From a virus, in the IMG/VR virus record IMGVR_UViG_3300031758_000210, positions 1 through 38,406 of that record: a DNA stretch of 38,406 nucleotides; one strand, 5' to 3'. The notes beneath the pieces were generated by a model. It was not told the origin of the DNA, searched no databases, and saw only the letters and a list, made by a program, of their open reading frames with translations. Position numbers and translations under genes: made by a program. Shown here in pieces: positions 7,458 through 17,700 of the stretch (positions are counted from its first letter, which is position 1; every line of letters begins with the position of its first letter).

Positions 7458-8441
7458 ATGGCTGAAGTATATGTAGATAGCAATTCAATAACATCAACTA
7501 AAATTATTTATGGGGGAGAAATTGTAGATGCTGATGGTGCTGTAATGGTAACTGTATTTGATATTACAGAAGACCCTGCCGTAACTCCTGCAGTTGATCC
7601 TGGCACCTCAGTATACACAACTCAAGCAACAAAAACGGAAACTGACATTGGGTCATATAAAATTAATATACCGTATTCTTTAGCAAACAGAAGTAAAAAT
7701 TTTAAAATAAGATGGAATTATTCTATCAATGGACAGGCGCACCAACACTACACTACATTAGATGTAGTAAAGCCATATTGTAATTTAGCAGAAGCAATTG
7801 ATGATTTAGGTTTAGGAACAGACCCATCTGATCCAAATTACAAGTCATACCATGAGTTAGTAATGGCTGAAAAATATGCAAGAAAAATAATTGATGAATT
7901 TACTGGACAAAAATTTGCAACATACGACGACGTACACATAGTGTATGGATCAGGATCAGACATTCTTCCTTTACCATATAAATTAAATACATTGCATGAA
8001 CTATATCAAAATGATGTGCTAATTGTAGATACAATAAATGAAATTAATAATTGGAATTTTACAACAAGAATTTCAGAAACTGGATTTGGATTAAGAGTCG
8101 ATAGACAAAGTACTCTAGACAACACAGTTTATTCAGCTAATGGAATGGTGCCTCCATCTATTAATGATTCTTATAATGGAGCTTTTATTAAAGACTATAC
8201 ATATCGTGTACAAGGAAGGTTTGGTTGGGACGTGGTACCAGATCAAGTTGAACAGGCCTGTATACAATTAATGGGACAATATTTTGCTAAAGATAGATTG
8301 TGGACAGATAGATACTTGAAGAGCGTTTCAACATTTGATTGGGACTTTGAGTACGCAGACGCAGCATTTACTGGTACTGGTTCTTCATATGTAGACAAAT
8401 TACTTTCCCCATATGTTTTAACAAATATGGTGATTATTTAA
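7458..8441 (+). CDS. Head-tail adaptor with N-terminal Ig-like domain
   Basis: A 327-residue protein. Residues 1-110 are strand-rich and Ig/BIg-like, from VYVDSNSITSTKIIYGGEIV to a TTLDVVKPYCNLAEA junction. From about 110 the helical part (YKSYHELVMAEKYARKIIDEFTG) followed by strands resembles gp6/gp15-type connector proteins that dock under the portal. Residues near 40-50 contain DPAVTPAVDPGT, echoing the TPAV repeats in the fibre at 26186. ATG 7458 lacks a clear ribosome site. The stop overlaps the next start (TAATG). The adaptor assignment rests on order and helix pattern, not on a diagnostic motif. Confidence 0.7.
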   Translation: MAEVYVDSNSITSTKIIYGGEIVDADGAVMVTVFDITEDPAVTPAVDPGTSVYTTQATKTETDIGSYKINIPYSLANRSKNFKIRWNYSINGQAHQHYTTLDVVKPYCNLAEAIDDLGLGTDPSDPNYKSYHELVMAEKYARKIIDEFTGQKFATYDDVHIVYGSGSDILPLPYKLNTLHELYQNDVLIVDTINEINNWNFTTRISETGFGLRVDRQSTLDNTVYSANGMVPPSINDSYNGAFIKDYTYRVQGRFGWDVVPDQVEQACIQLMGQYFAKDRLWTDRYLKSVSTFDWDFEYADAAFTGTGSSYVDKLLSPYVLTNMVII

Positions 8442-8869
8442 TGTTTGATATCATGGAAGCAGTGCTATCCATGAAAATGGATATATATAAACAGTTTGAT
8501 ATACAAAATCCAGACACTGGCGCTATAGTAAAAGAATGGAACTACTATAAAACATTGAACTGTCATGCAAAAGGAGTAATAACAAACTCTGCAACAACAA
8601 GATCTGGTGACAAGCAAATACTTGGAAACAAATATACTAATGAACAGGTTATCCAAGTTCGTACTTCAGATAGACTTACGGCTAGAGAAAAAATTACTAA
8701 TATTAGAGATAGCAATGAAAAAACAATTTGGACAGAATTAAATTATCCATCTGACACCCCAACCGTTTTTGAAGTCATTGGAACAACTCCAATAACAGAT
8801 CCATTTGGACAAGTTTTAGCATATAATTCAACACTAAAAAGATCGGAGAATCAGCAAATTGGAATCTAA
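8441..8869 (+). CDS. Head closure-type protein
   Basis: A 142-residue, mostly beta protein coupled by TAATG to the adaptor gene. Stretches such as MDIYKQFDIQNPDTGAIVKE and a strand-rich middle (YTNEQVIQVRTS) match the small beta-barrel head-closure/stopper proteins (SPP1 gp16 type) in size and position. Its order after the adaptor and before the tail-completion genes supports this. There is no diagnostic catalytic motif, so the name is by synteny. Confidence 0.62.
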   Translation: MFDIMEAVLSMKMDIYKQFDIQNPDTGAIVKEWNYYKTLNCHAKGVITNSATTRSGDKQILGNKYTNEQVIQVRTSDRLTAREKITNIRDSNEKTIWTELNYPSDTPTVFEVIGTTPITDPFGQVLAYNSTLKRSENQQIGI

Positions 8870-9647
8870 CGTAATGCTTCTACAAGCTGCCTCTGGTCTT
8901 GAAAGACTAATGTATAATAAAAATCCCAAAGGTGCTATTAATGATAGCAACGTGGCCCAAATATCAGCAGCCCTATATTATCAGGCCAATGTAATATCCA
9001 AATTAAGCAATAGCAAAAAGTTTAAAAATTCTTTTAAGAAAATAATATTTACTCAGATAGAAAAAGATTTTGGTAATTATATAGATGCTCAAGCAAGGTC
9101 AAAGCCTAAATCATTTCACCATGTATATGAATGGAAAAAGTCTGGAAATAAGAATGCTAGATTATTTAAATTAACATCTATGGATTCTGAGGGAATATCA
9201 TTTAAAATTGATTTTGAATTTATATTATCTAAATCATTAGTTCCATCATCAAATAGTAAGCGTAGGCATACATTTGCAATGAAAGCTTCTGTGATGGAGG
9301 CAGGAATGCCCCTTAAAATTGCTCCACGCCATTCTGAGAGGCTAGTATTTGAAGTTGATGGTAATACAGTGTTTATGCCCAAAGGGGCCGCAGTGACCGT
9401 TAAAAGGCCAGGAGGAACTAGTGTCAAAAATCAATTTACATTACAATATTCAAGATTCTTTAGTGGAGAATTAATAAATAACTCTATTAAAAAATCTGGG
9501 TTCAAAGAATTATTTAATTCAGAGTCATTAAAGGCTCTAAGAATCCCAGCTTCAATTAGAACAATTAAATATTCATTCTCTCCAAATTTAATTAGATCAA
9601 TGGCGGATGCAGCATCAGAAAAAGCATTTGGAGGGTACATGTTATGA
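8859..9647 (+). CDS. Tail completion / neck protein
   Basis: A 262-residue protein starting at TTG 8859 behind CGGAGA (8844-8849), overlapping the previous gene by 11 bases; ATG 8874 is an alternative start. It is basic, with a helical N-terminal third and a strand-rich C-terminal half (LVFEVDGNTVFMPKGAAVTV). Position between head closure and tail terminator is that of HK97 gp10-like neck proteins, though it is about twice their usual length. Identification is by gene order. It overlaps the next gene by four bases (ATGA). Confidence 0.55.
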   Translation: MESNVMLLQAASGLERLMYNKNPKGAINDSNVAQISAALYYQANVISKLSNSKKFKNSFKKIIFTQIEKDFGNYIDAQARSKPKSFHHVYEWKKSGNKNARLFKLTSMDSEGISFKIDFEFILSKSLVPSSNSKRRHTFAMKASVMEAGMPLKIAPRHSERLVFEVDGNTVFMPKGAAVTVKRPGGTSVKNQFTLQYSRFFSGELINNSIKKSGFKELFNSESLKALRIPASIRTIKYSFSPNLIRSMADAASEKAFGGYML

Positions 9648-10156
9648 CAGCTGATTTTAAATTAGATGCTATGCTAGAAATTAGAAAGTTCCTCTGGTCA
9701 GAATTAGTAGAAGCAGGCATATTCGACTCAGATGAGTATTATAGCGATAATATAGGAAAATCCGTAGTCCCTATAATCCCAGTTCAGCAGGCCCCAGAAA
9801 TGAACCAATTCTTAAGTGGAAAAAAGCATATAATTTATGACAAGATAGGTCTTTCATATGAGGACAATTGGTTGATATGCTGTGAGCAAGTTCTTTTTAC
9901 TGTATATTCCATAGATGTATCAGAGATCAATGAAATAAGAAATTTTATGACTGATCTATTTAGGAGAATGGACGACTCTGCAAAAGATATCAATAGATTT
10001 CAAAAATTAAATAATAAGTTTAAATTCCATAGTATTTTTATAGCCGACATATCTCCCACAGAGCCCTCTGAAGAACTACAGGGCTTTCTTTCAACAGACA
10101 TTATTCTAGAGGTCAAATATTCAAGAATAACAGACTCAGTAGGCCGATTCCTCTAA
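9644..10156 (+). CDS. Tail terminator-like protein
   Basis: A 170-residue protein coupled by an ATGA overlap. The alternating helix/strand pattern, with a middle segment NWLICCEQVLFTVYSIDVSE followed by a helix (INEIRNFMTDLFRRMDD) and a final beta strand pair, fits tail-terminator proteins. These cap the tail tube at the neck and set its end. It is the last gene before the tail tube gene, the expected site. No sequence signature proves it. Confidence 0.6.
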   Translation: MTADFKLDAMLEIRKFLWSELVEAGIFDSDEYYSDNIGKSVVPIIPVQQAPEMNQFLSGKKHIIYDKIGLSYEDNWLICCEQVLFTVYSIDVSEINEIRNFMTDLFRRMDDSAKDINRFQKLNNKFKFHSIFIADISPTEPSEELQGFLSTDIILEVKYSRITDSVGRFL

Positions 10157-10163
10157 ATTGCTT

Positions 10164-10221
10164 TAGGCTTTGATATGCCGTATCATAGGACATGAGGAAA
10201 GAAGCCTAGCCAGCTTTGGTT
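10164..10221 (+). other. Structured leader upstream of tail tube gene
   Basis: The 114-bp gap contains a long-range stem, TAGGCTT (10164-10170) with AAGCCTA (10202-10208). It encloses a hairpin, TGATA (10171-10175) with TATCA (10181-10185). A weak third hairpin, CCA/TGG at 10210-10219, is followed by TTTTT. This would give a branched RNA in the leader of a highly expressed gene. An (AT)n run (10228-10242) follows. I do not recognise a known riboswitch or ncRNA family; mRNA stabilisation, attenuation or chance remain open. Confidence 0.4.
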
Positions 10222-10270
10222 TTTAAAATATATATATATATAGTTTAAAACACAGGAGGTAACAAATACT

Positions 10271-10981
10271 ATGGCACAATCCGTAGGTAATGCTAAAAAT
10301 ATTCTTGTTGGTGCGTCACCGCTGTTTTTATCAACAGTAGACGTAAACGACTCAGATTATATCGCTAACGCAGAAGCAGGAGTAGCAATTGCATCAGGTT
10401 CAGGCAATGTAGCAATTCCAGCTTTCGCAACAGGTGTATCATACACAACTTCACTAAATGCAGTAAATCAGGAAGAAGGTAAGTTTGGATATCGTAACGT
10501 TGGTTTTACTAACAACGGTCTTCAAATCACTTACAATCCAACATACGATTCAGTAACTGTTGACCAATTGCTAGATACAGCTAAGCTGTTCAAATCTGCA
10601 ATGGAGGTTATGATTGCAACAGAAATGTCAGAAGGTACTCTAGAAAATATCGTAGCAGTATTCGGACAATCAGCATCATCACTATCAGACAATGGTTTGA
10701 CTGGACAGTCAAACAAGAAAGAGTTAGGTCTAGAAGCAGGTGCACTTGGTGCAGCTCCAACAGAGCGTCAGCTAATTGCAGTAGGACAAGCTCCAACTGC
10801 TAGTGCAACAGCAACAGAGCGTGTATATTATGCACGTCGAGTATTGTCTGTACAACAGTCACAATTCTCACTTGCTCGTACAACTCCAACCACGTTCCCA
10901 GTAACATTCCGTCTTCTACCAGATGCTAACTACTCTGGCTCAGAATACGGCAAGATTATTGACCGTGTATTGACAGCATAA
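10271..10981 (+). CDS. Major tail (tube) protein
   Basis: A 236-residue protein behind a strong AGGAGGT (10254-10260). It is strand-rich with Ala, Ser and Thr-rich loops, follows the tail terminator and precedes the frameshifted chaperones, which is the diagnostic place of the tail tube gene. Segments such as GKFGYRNVGFTNNGLQITYNP (in pieces) and a closing FPVTFRLLPDANYSGSEYGK fit tube proteins. Like the capsid gene it prefers CGT for Arg, consistent with high expression. It has its own leader and a terminator directly after its stop. Confidence 0.82.
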   Translation: MAQSVGNAKNILVGASPLFLSTVDVNDSDYIANAEAGVAIASGSGNVAIPAFATGVSYTTSLNAVNQEEGKFGYRNVGFTNNGLQITYNPTYDSVTVDQLLDTAKLFKSAMEVMIATEMSEGTLENIVAVFGQSASSLSDNGLTGQSNKKELGLEAGALGAAPTERQLIAVGQAPTASATATERVYYARRVLSVQQSQFSLARTTPTTFPVTFRLLPDANYSGSEYGKIIDRVLTA

Positions 10982-11002
10982 ATTTAATTAATTTAAATTA
11001 TA

Positions 11003-11030
11003 GAAGCCCCCATTAATTTGGGGGTCTTTC
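11003..11030 (+). terminator. Rho-independent terminator after tail tube gene
   Basis: GCCCCCA (11006-11012) pairs with TGGGGGT (11019-11025) around TTAATT, then CTTTCT. The loop and stem core match the capsid terminator at 6972, so the two may share an origin or a common host-tuned design. Confidence 0.88.
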
Positions 11031-11033
11031 TAT

Positions 11034-11062
11034 TTGTGGTGATAATACCATTATGTTATAAT
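11034..11062 (+). promoter_or_regulatory. Extended -10 promoter for chaperone/tape measure operon
   Basis: TGTTATAAT (11054-11062) is a perfect extended -10; the -35 TTGTGG at 17 bp is poor (3/6). The 16-base string ATTATGTTATAATAAT (11050-11065) recurs exactly at 30248-30263 before the small coiled-coil gene. Confidence 0.68.
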
Positions 11063-11088
11063 AATTAAGACAATCCTAGGAGGATAAA

Positions 11089-11427
11089 TTGGCTACAACA
11101 GTATACGACGTAGAAGAAATTGAACTTCAAAATGGCTCAAAGGTTAAGCTAAAACCATTGACTATCAAAGCCTTAAGAAAGTTCATGACAGAAATCAAAA
11201 AGACAGAAAATTCTTCTGGCGAAGATGAAACTCTTACAATTCTAATTACAGCATGTGGAATTGCAATTGAGTCTCAGGTGCCAGAATTAGTAGCAGATAA
11301 AGATAAATTAGAAGAGGCATTAGATATGCCAACCATTAATCGCATTCTAGAAGTATGTGGTGGAATAAAACTTGACGACCCAAACCTTCTAGCGGCAGCG
11401 GTTCTGGCTGGGCAGAACTCGATTTAG
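11089..11427 (+). CDS. Tail assembly chaperone, short form (gpG-like)
   Basis: A 112-residue protein starting at TTG 11089 with TAGGAGG (11078-11083 region) five bases away. The compact start ATTVYDVEEIELQNGSKVKLKPL and the helical body suit tail assembly chaperones, which bind the tape measure during tail assembly and are absent from the virion. It lies between tail tube and tape measure and ends shortly after a slippery site, as gpG does in lambda. Most ribosomes would make this form. Confidence 0.85.
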   Translation: MATTVYDVEEIELQNGSKVKLKPLTIKALRKFMTEIKKTENSSGEDETLTILITACGIAIESQVPELVADKDKLEEALDMPTINRILEVCGGIKLDDPNLLAAAVLAGQNSI

Positions 11428-11747
11428 CCGCTTTGTTAGGAGAAGTTTTTCTTTTAGGTAATTGGAAAAATTACGAAGAACTAGAAGAAAGCCTCTCAAT
11501 GCCAGAACTGATACAAACATTTAAGTCAATGCAAAAAACTGAAGATGAAAAAAGAAAATTCCTAGCATCACTTCAGGGAGTAAACTTAAATAGCGAAGAA
11601 GAAAAAGAAGGTCCTACCTTTGATGATATTCGAAGAAAGGCACTTGGAGTAAATGCAAAAGGTGACGATGTATTATCACTACAAGGCAGTTTTGCTTCAG
11701 AAGCTGGATTCGGAATAGGAGCAGGTTTAGGATACTCTAAGGAGTAA
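11089..11747 (+). CDS. Tail assembly chaperone, -1 frameshift fusion (gpGT-like)
   Basis: A -1 shift on CCCAAAC (11379-11385) joins codons 11089-11385 to 11385-11747, giving about 219 residues. The fusion reads ...LDDPN then PSSGSGSGWAELDLAALLGEVF, so the junction is a Ser/Gly linker, as in many gpG-gpT pairs. The downstream part is acidic and helical (YEELEESLSMPELIQTF). The frame after the shift is open from 11376, with no convincing start of its own. The product would couple the chaperone domain to a domain contacting tail tube or tape measure. Confidence 0.85.
11379..11385 (+). other. Programmed -1 ribosomal frameshift site CCCAAAC
   Basis: C CCA AAC fits the X_XXY_YYZ heptamer in the gpG-like reading frame (Pro-Asn codons). 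It lies 40 bases before the zero-frame stop TAG at 11425, with the -1 frame open throughout the overlap. Confidence 0.85.
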
Positions 11748-11758
11748 AATTATAGTAA

Positions 11759-14700
11759 ATGGCTGAAGAACAGATAGTCACCCGAATAGTCGCTACGTCC
11801 GACTTTTCAAACCTTATTGCAGATCTCGGTAAGGTTTCTTCAGCCTTAACTACTTTACAATCAAAGCTAAACGCAACAAACAAAAATTTATCATCACAAG
11901 TTGCTGTGATGAATCGTTCTTTTGCCGAAACACTTAGAAGCACTGGTCAATTTTCTAGCCACTTTGTAAACCTACAATCAGATGTAGAAAAATTTGGAAC
12001 TCAATTAGATAAAGGCCAAATTAAATTAAAACAATTTTTTCAAGTATATCAAAGTCATTTAAAGACTAATGGCGGATTAATTAGACAACTTGCAACTCAA
12101 CAAGTTCAATTACAAAATGCAATATTACAACCTCTTGGCAAAAACGCAGAAGGTTTGATGCAGTACAATGTGCATATACCAGCTGGCCTAGATAGGGTAA
12201 AAAGCAGAACAGCTTTAGCAAGACAAGAATTGCAGATTATGAATCGTGTAATTCAAGAAGGTGCAAACTCATTAATTAATTGGGGTAAAAATACACAGTG
12301 GGCTGGACGTCAATTAACAGTAGGATTAACTGTACCGCTTGCAGCATTTGGAGCAGCATCTGCAAAAGCATTTAGAGAAGCAGATCAAGAATTAACACGT
12401 TTAACTAAGGTTTACGGAGGACTTGCTGCAACCTCTGCTTCTGATTTAGGAAAGATAAGAAAACAAGTTACCGACACAGCATCAGAACTTTCAAAATCTT
12501 ATGGCGCATCATTTAAAGAAACAATTGCTTTAGGTGCAGATATTGCTGCCACTGGCAAACAGGGTAATGAGTTATTAGGGTCCATTAAAGAAACAACCCG
12601 ATTAGCAGTTCTCGGAGAAGTTGATAGACAAGATGCAATGAAAGCAACATTAGCAATTCAATCTGCATTTAAACAAAATACAGACGAGTTAGCAGAATCA
12701 ATTAACTTTTTAAACGCAGTTGAAAACCAGACATCAACAACGCTTAACGATCTTGTAGAAGCAATTCCAAAAGCTGGTCCAATTATTAAAGGTCTTGGAG
12801 GAAGCGTAGAAGATTTAGCCCTTTATCTCACTGCAATGAGAGAAGGTGGAATTAATGCATCAGAAGGAGCTAACGCATTAAAGTCAGGACTTGCATCTTT
12901 AATTAATCCAACAAAGGTTGCAAAAGAAATGTTTGCGGGATTTGGAATATCCTTAACAGATATTGTACAAAAAAATGCTGGCAATACAACTGAAACTTTA
13001 CTAGCACTGCAAGCAGCATTAGACTCTTTAAACCCATTACAAAAACAACAAGCATTAGAACAGTTATTTGGTAAATTCCAATTTGCTCGTATGAATGCTT
13101 TATTTGAAAACCTTGGAAAACAAGGAAGCCAGACTTTGCAGGTAATGGATTTAATGAAAGCAAGCTCAGAAGACCTAGCAAATATTGCAGGTCGAGAGTT
13201 AAGTATGGTAACAGAGTCTGCTTCTGGTAAATATCGTAGAGCTTTAGAAGGATTAAAAGCCGATCTTGCAGAAGTAGGAGAACAATTCTTAACAATCAAT
13301 ACTCATTTAATTAATATTGTTAGTGGAATATTAAAATTTATTGATAAACTTCCTGGACCAATTAAAACAATCTTAGCATTTTTTGGAGGACTAACAGCAG
13401 TTGCAGGACCATTAATTATGTTAACTGGTGTTCTTGCAAACTTCTTTGGATATGTAATTAAAGGAGCTTCACATTTTAGATCTATGTTTAAAGGTGGAGA
13501 AGGATGGAGATTATTAACTCCAGAAATTCTTGCAGCCAATAAAGCTGGATCTTTAGTAGAACAAACATTTTATAGCGATGCAAAAGCGGCAGAAATATTA
13601 AAAACAGCAGTAGATAGATTATCCGCCTCTTATCAAAAACTAGCAGCAGATGCAAATAGTGCAAGAATTGTAACAAACCCTGGAGTTTCTACAGTAGGTG
13701 GAACACAGATAATTGCTGCAGGTGGACCAAGAATTGTTGATCCAAAACATCCCTTAGTTGGAGATATGGGAACAAGAGCTGGGGCACATCATAATCCAAG
13801 ATCTCTAATGTCTATTAATCAAAGAAATGCTACAACTATACATGGAATTACTCCACAAGCTATTCCAGTAAACGGAGGCATTGGTGCAGTTCCTCAAATA
13901 TTTATGAATAAGGATCTTCCAAGAATTGAAGGCCTAACAACATCTAGGGGAATTTCAACTGGAATAGTTGCTGGCGAAGCGGCAAAATGGCATGCCCTTA
14001 TGGGAACACTTTCTATGTTATCAAAGAGAGAAGTTGCAGATCTACAAAAAGAAATTGCCAGAACAGGAACTTTTAGTACAGAAATAAGTGCTACATTTTC
14101 ACAATTATTGCCTCACATGACTAAGATAACATCTAATGCTGCGGCACAATCTGCAAAAATTGTTGCAGAACTTCAAGCAAATAAAATAACTTTAGATGCT
14201 GCAAGAGCTAAAATTATTGCTTTAAATACACAAATAGAAACAATGATGGTTCAAACTACACAACAGGTAGCAGCATCCCTTAGCAGAAATGCCGCTGTTA
14301 CACAAGTTCCTTTGCTTAATCAACCAATAGTAAATGCTAAAGGTAAAGCAAACATTAGAGAAATATTTAGACCCGAAAGACCAGTTGCAAAGATAATTGA
14401 TAAAATTGCAAGAGGTTTGGGAGTAAGAACTTCTGGAGCTGGATATTCTATAGAAACAACAAAACCAAAGAATTTTGCTACTGGAGGAAGAGTATTTGAT
14501 GGACCTAGGTCAGACACAACAGATACACAGTTTGAATACTTACCAGAAGGATCTTTTGTATTAAATAGAAAAGCTTCTGATAATTTATTAGGATTTAATA
14601 AAGGCGGAATGGTACCAGCAATGGTTACCCCTGGAGAAATTTTAATTGAAAATCCTACATCAGACGAATTGGATATGCTTGAAGCATATAATAATCAATT

Positions 14701-17700
14701 TGCCGCTGGCGGAAAAGTTGTTAAATCACAAAATAATTATGGAATACCTACAACAAGCTTACTTAAACTATTAAGTGCAAATCAAATGAAAAAATTAGTT
14801 CCTGGATTTTCTGGATCTCAAAGATATTATCAAGCTAAAGGAACTGCTGGAGTTTTTATTGGAGACATATCAGATCCAAAAATACTTAAAAAATATTCAC
14901 ATCTTGTAAATAAAAATGGAGTCATAAGTAGAACAACTATTAATAGCTTAGGAACAAATTATAAGATTCCAGGAGATTTATTTAAAGCTGCAATTAAAGC
15001 AAGGCCAAAGGGAGTTAATCTAGGATCTGCAGATAACTTTTTAGATACACTTGCAAAAAATGGAATAGTAGATCCAAAACAAGCTAAAAATATTAGAGAT
15101 GCAATAGAAGCAAAATATTTTGATTATTTAAGTAAAAATAAAGTATGGGATACAAATAACGAATATTGGAAAGTTGTAAATTCAATACTTTCTAAAGAAT
15201 TAGTTGGTAACTCAAATGCAAAGAATTTATGGAAACAATACTCAAGTACAGTTGCAGTGCACACAGGATCAAATACAGCAAAACGTGGAAAATCTGGAGC
15301 GTCTACTAGCCCTCAAACAATAAAAATTAGAGATAAAGATGGTAAAGTAATAAATTTTGGAACCCTAGAGGGAGATTTAAAACAAGGTTATTTATTTGCA
15401 CATACTAAAACGCCAGACCCATTAAGAAAAATGGCATTACAAAAACTTAACATGGGCGGAGTAGTAGGAGGAAGAGTAAGACGTGGAAAAAATAATTATG
15501 GAATTCCAGGATTAAATACTTCTGGATTAAATCAACCACCATTGATTCAACAAATGGGACTTCAGTCTCCAACACAAATGCAACCAGACGAGCAAATGCC
15601 AAAACAAAGAGGAATGCTAACTGGAAATTTAATTGGCATGGCTGGCTCTATGGGAGGATATTCTTTAGGAAGTAAATTTGGTGGACAACTTGGGGGTTTT
15701 GCTGGCATGATGCTCGTGCCAGCCCTTTTAGATAAAGTTATATCTAAAATGGGAGTTTTAGGAAAAACATCTACTGGAACAGCTAGTATTGCTGGAAGAC
15801 TTGGCCCTATTTTGGCAAATCCATACGTAGCATTTGGAGCAGCAATTGTTGGCGCAACTGCAGTATTGCTTAAGCTAAATGCTAAAATAGAAGAAACAAG
15901 AAGAATTAATAGACTTGCATTTTCTGGCGGAGTAAAACCTATTAAAGATTTTGATTCAGAATTGAAACAAGTTAAAGAAAATATTGAAAATACAAGGGCT
16001 GCATCAGAATTATTGCATGCTCAAATGAATTCTGCTGGAATATCTGGACTAACTATAACTATAAAAGAATTTGCAGATTTAAGAGAAAAAATTAAATCAA
16101 CTCACCCAGAATTAATAAAGTTATTTAATCAAACTCCAAATGATAAGTTGAGTAAAGTTGCAGAAGGATTAAAATCACAATTTGTGGCAGCAGGAGATTC
16201 TGCCGCACAAGCAAATACAAAAATAGCAGCTTTAATGGCTGAAACAGGAAAGACTGGATTTATACAATCTGTTTTAGGATCTGAAGGAGTTAAAGGAATA
16301 GTAGACGCAAAAACTGCAATATCTTCTATGTTAAAAGCCCTAGAAGGATTTATGACTAGCAAAGATAAAGCAGCTGGAATTCTTCAAGTATTTAGTTCAA
16401 TGTCAGACTATATAGCAAAATCAAATGATAAGGGCGCAGCATTAAAAGAACAGTTTGATCTTATTGCTAAATCTGGTCAGGCAAATGTTCAAATAACTCA
16501 AGATCAAATAGTAGAATTATCAAAAACTGATCCTATACTAGCTGGAATATTAGATAGAACAGATACGGTTGGAAAGGCTTTAGCAAAATGGAGATTAGCT
16601 GTAGCTGGAGTAAATAAAGAATTAGACGGATCAGAAGCACAGTTAATGCAATATGCAATAGCGGCAGAAGGAATTGACTCATATTATAAGAAATTGTTAG
16701 ACGTATCTAGCAAAGAAGCTCAAAGCAATAAAATGACTGGTCAATGGGCAAAAGATATTGATGCATTTGAAAAGAAACAGGTTACTGCAAGTAAAACTGC
16801 TATCCAAAATCTTGAAAAACAAATTGATTTAAAAAATAAACAAATAGATCAAATTAAAAAAGAAGCTGATGCAAGAAAGAAAGCACTAAGAGATCAACAA
16901 CAAATTGAAGATGTAAGATTACAGATACAGCAAGAACAATTAAGTTATCAAATGGCTTTGGCTGCTGGAGACATGTCATCTGCAGCACAAGCGCAAATTA
17001 ATATTCAAAGACTTGTTGGCCAACAACAATTAAAAACCGCAGAGGATGCAATAGATTCAGCAGCACAAGCAAAAATAGATGCTCTTCAGGCACAAATAGA
17101 CGTTCTTAATAAAAAATCAACTGCTGTAAGTAATGCTGCCAGCACAGCTAAGCCAGCACAGTCCCCATCAAGACCAACATATGAAGCAATTCAATCAGTA
17201 TATAAACAATATTCTTTGGGCAATATAGATGAAGCAACCGCCGCAAGTCAACTTAATGATTTAGTTAGAAAATTAGAACAAACAGAAGGCGGAGACAAAT
17301 ATATTAAAGATCTTGGACTTTCAAAATCAGCAAGCAATTTTGTAAGAGAAGATAGGGAAACAAGAAAAGTTAATCTTGATTTAACATCTGGAGTTGGACT
17401 AGAGTTAAAGAATGCTTTAAATAAAGGTACAGACACTCTTGTTAAAGCAGCAATTGATAAATCTAATACTTACTTACAAGAAATTAGAAATAAGTTAGTT
17501 AATGATACAGACCCCGCTCCAGTTTCAACAGGAGGAGGAGCAGGATCAAGAAGCGGAAGACCAGGACCAGCAGATAATACTCCTAATTCTGGCTGGGGAG
17601 GGTATGCTGATGCTGTTAACAAAAAGCCAGGAAGACTTTATACTCCACCTGGTGCATCTAGATATATTATGGATCCTGCAGGAAATGCAGTATACGAAGA

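Noticed and set aside
10157-10270. tRNA gene in the tail tube leader
   Set aside because: No cloverleaf, no T-arm consensus and the outer stem encloses too few bases in the right layout.
11433-11747. Independent gene from TTG 11433
   Set aside because: The frame is open upstream to 11376 and joins the gpG-like gene at a correct-phase CCCAAAC; frameshift expression explains it better.
12823-13299. Minus-strand ORFs inside the tape measure
   Set aside because: Two overlapping shadows of the TP901 core; no start signals and low-complexity, Leu/Phe-rich products.
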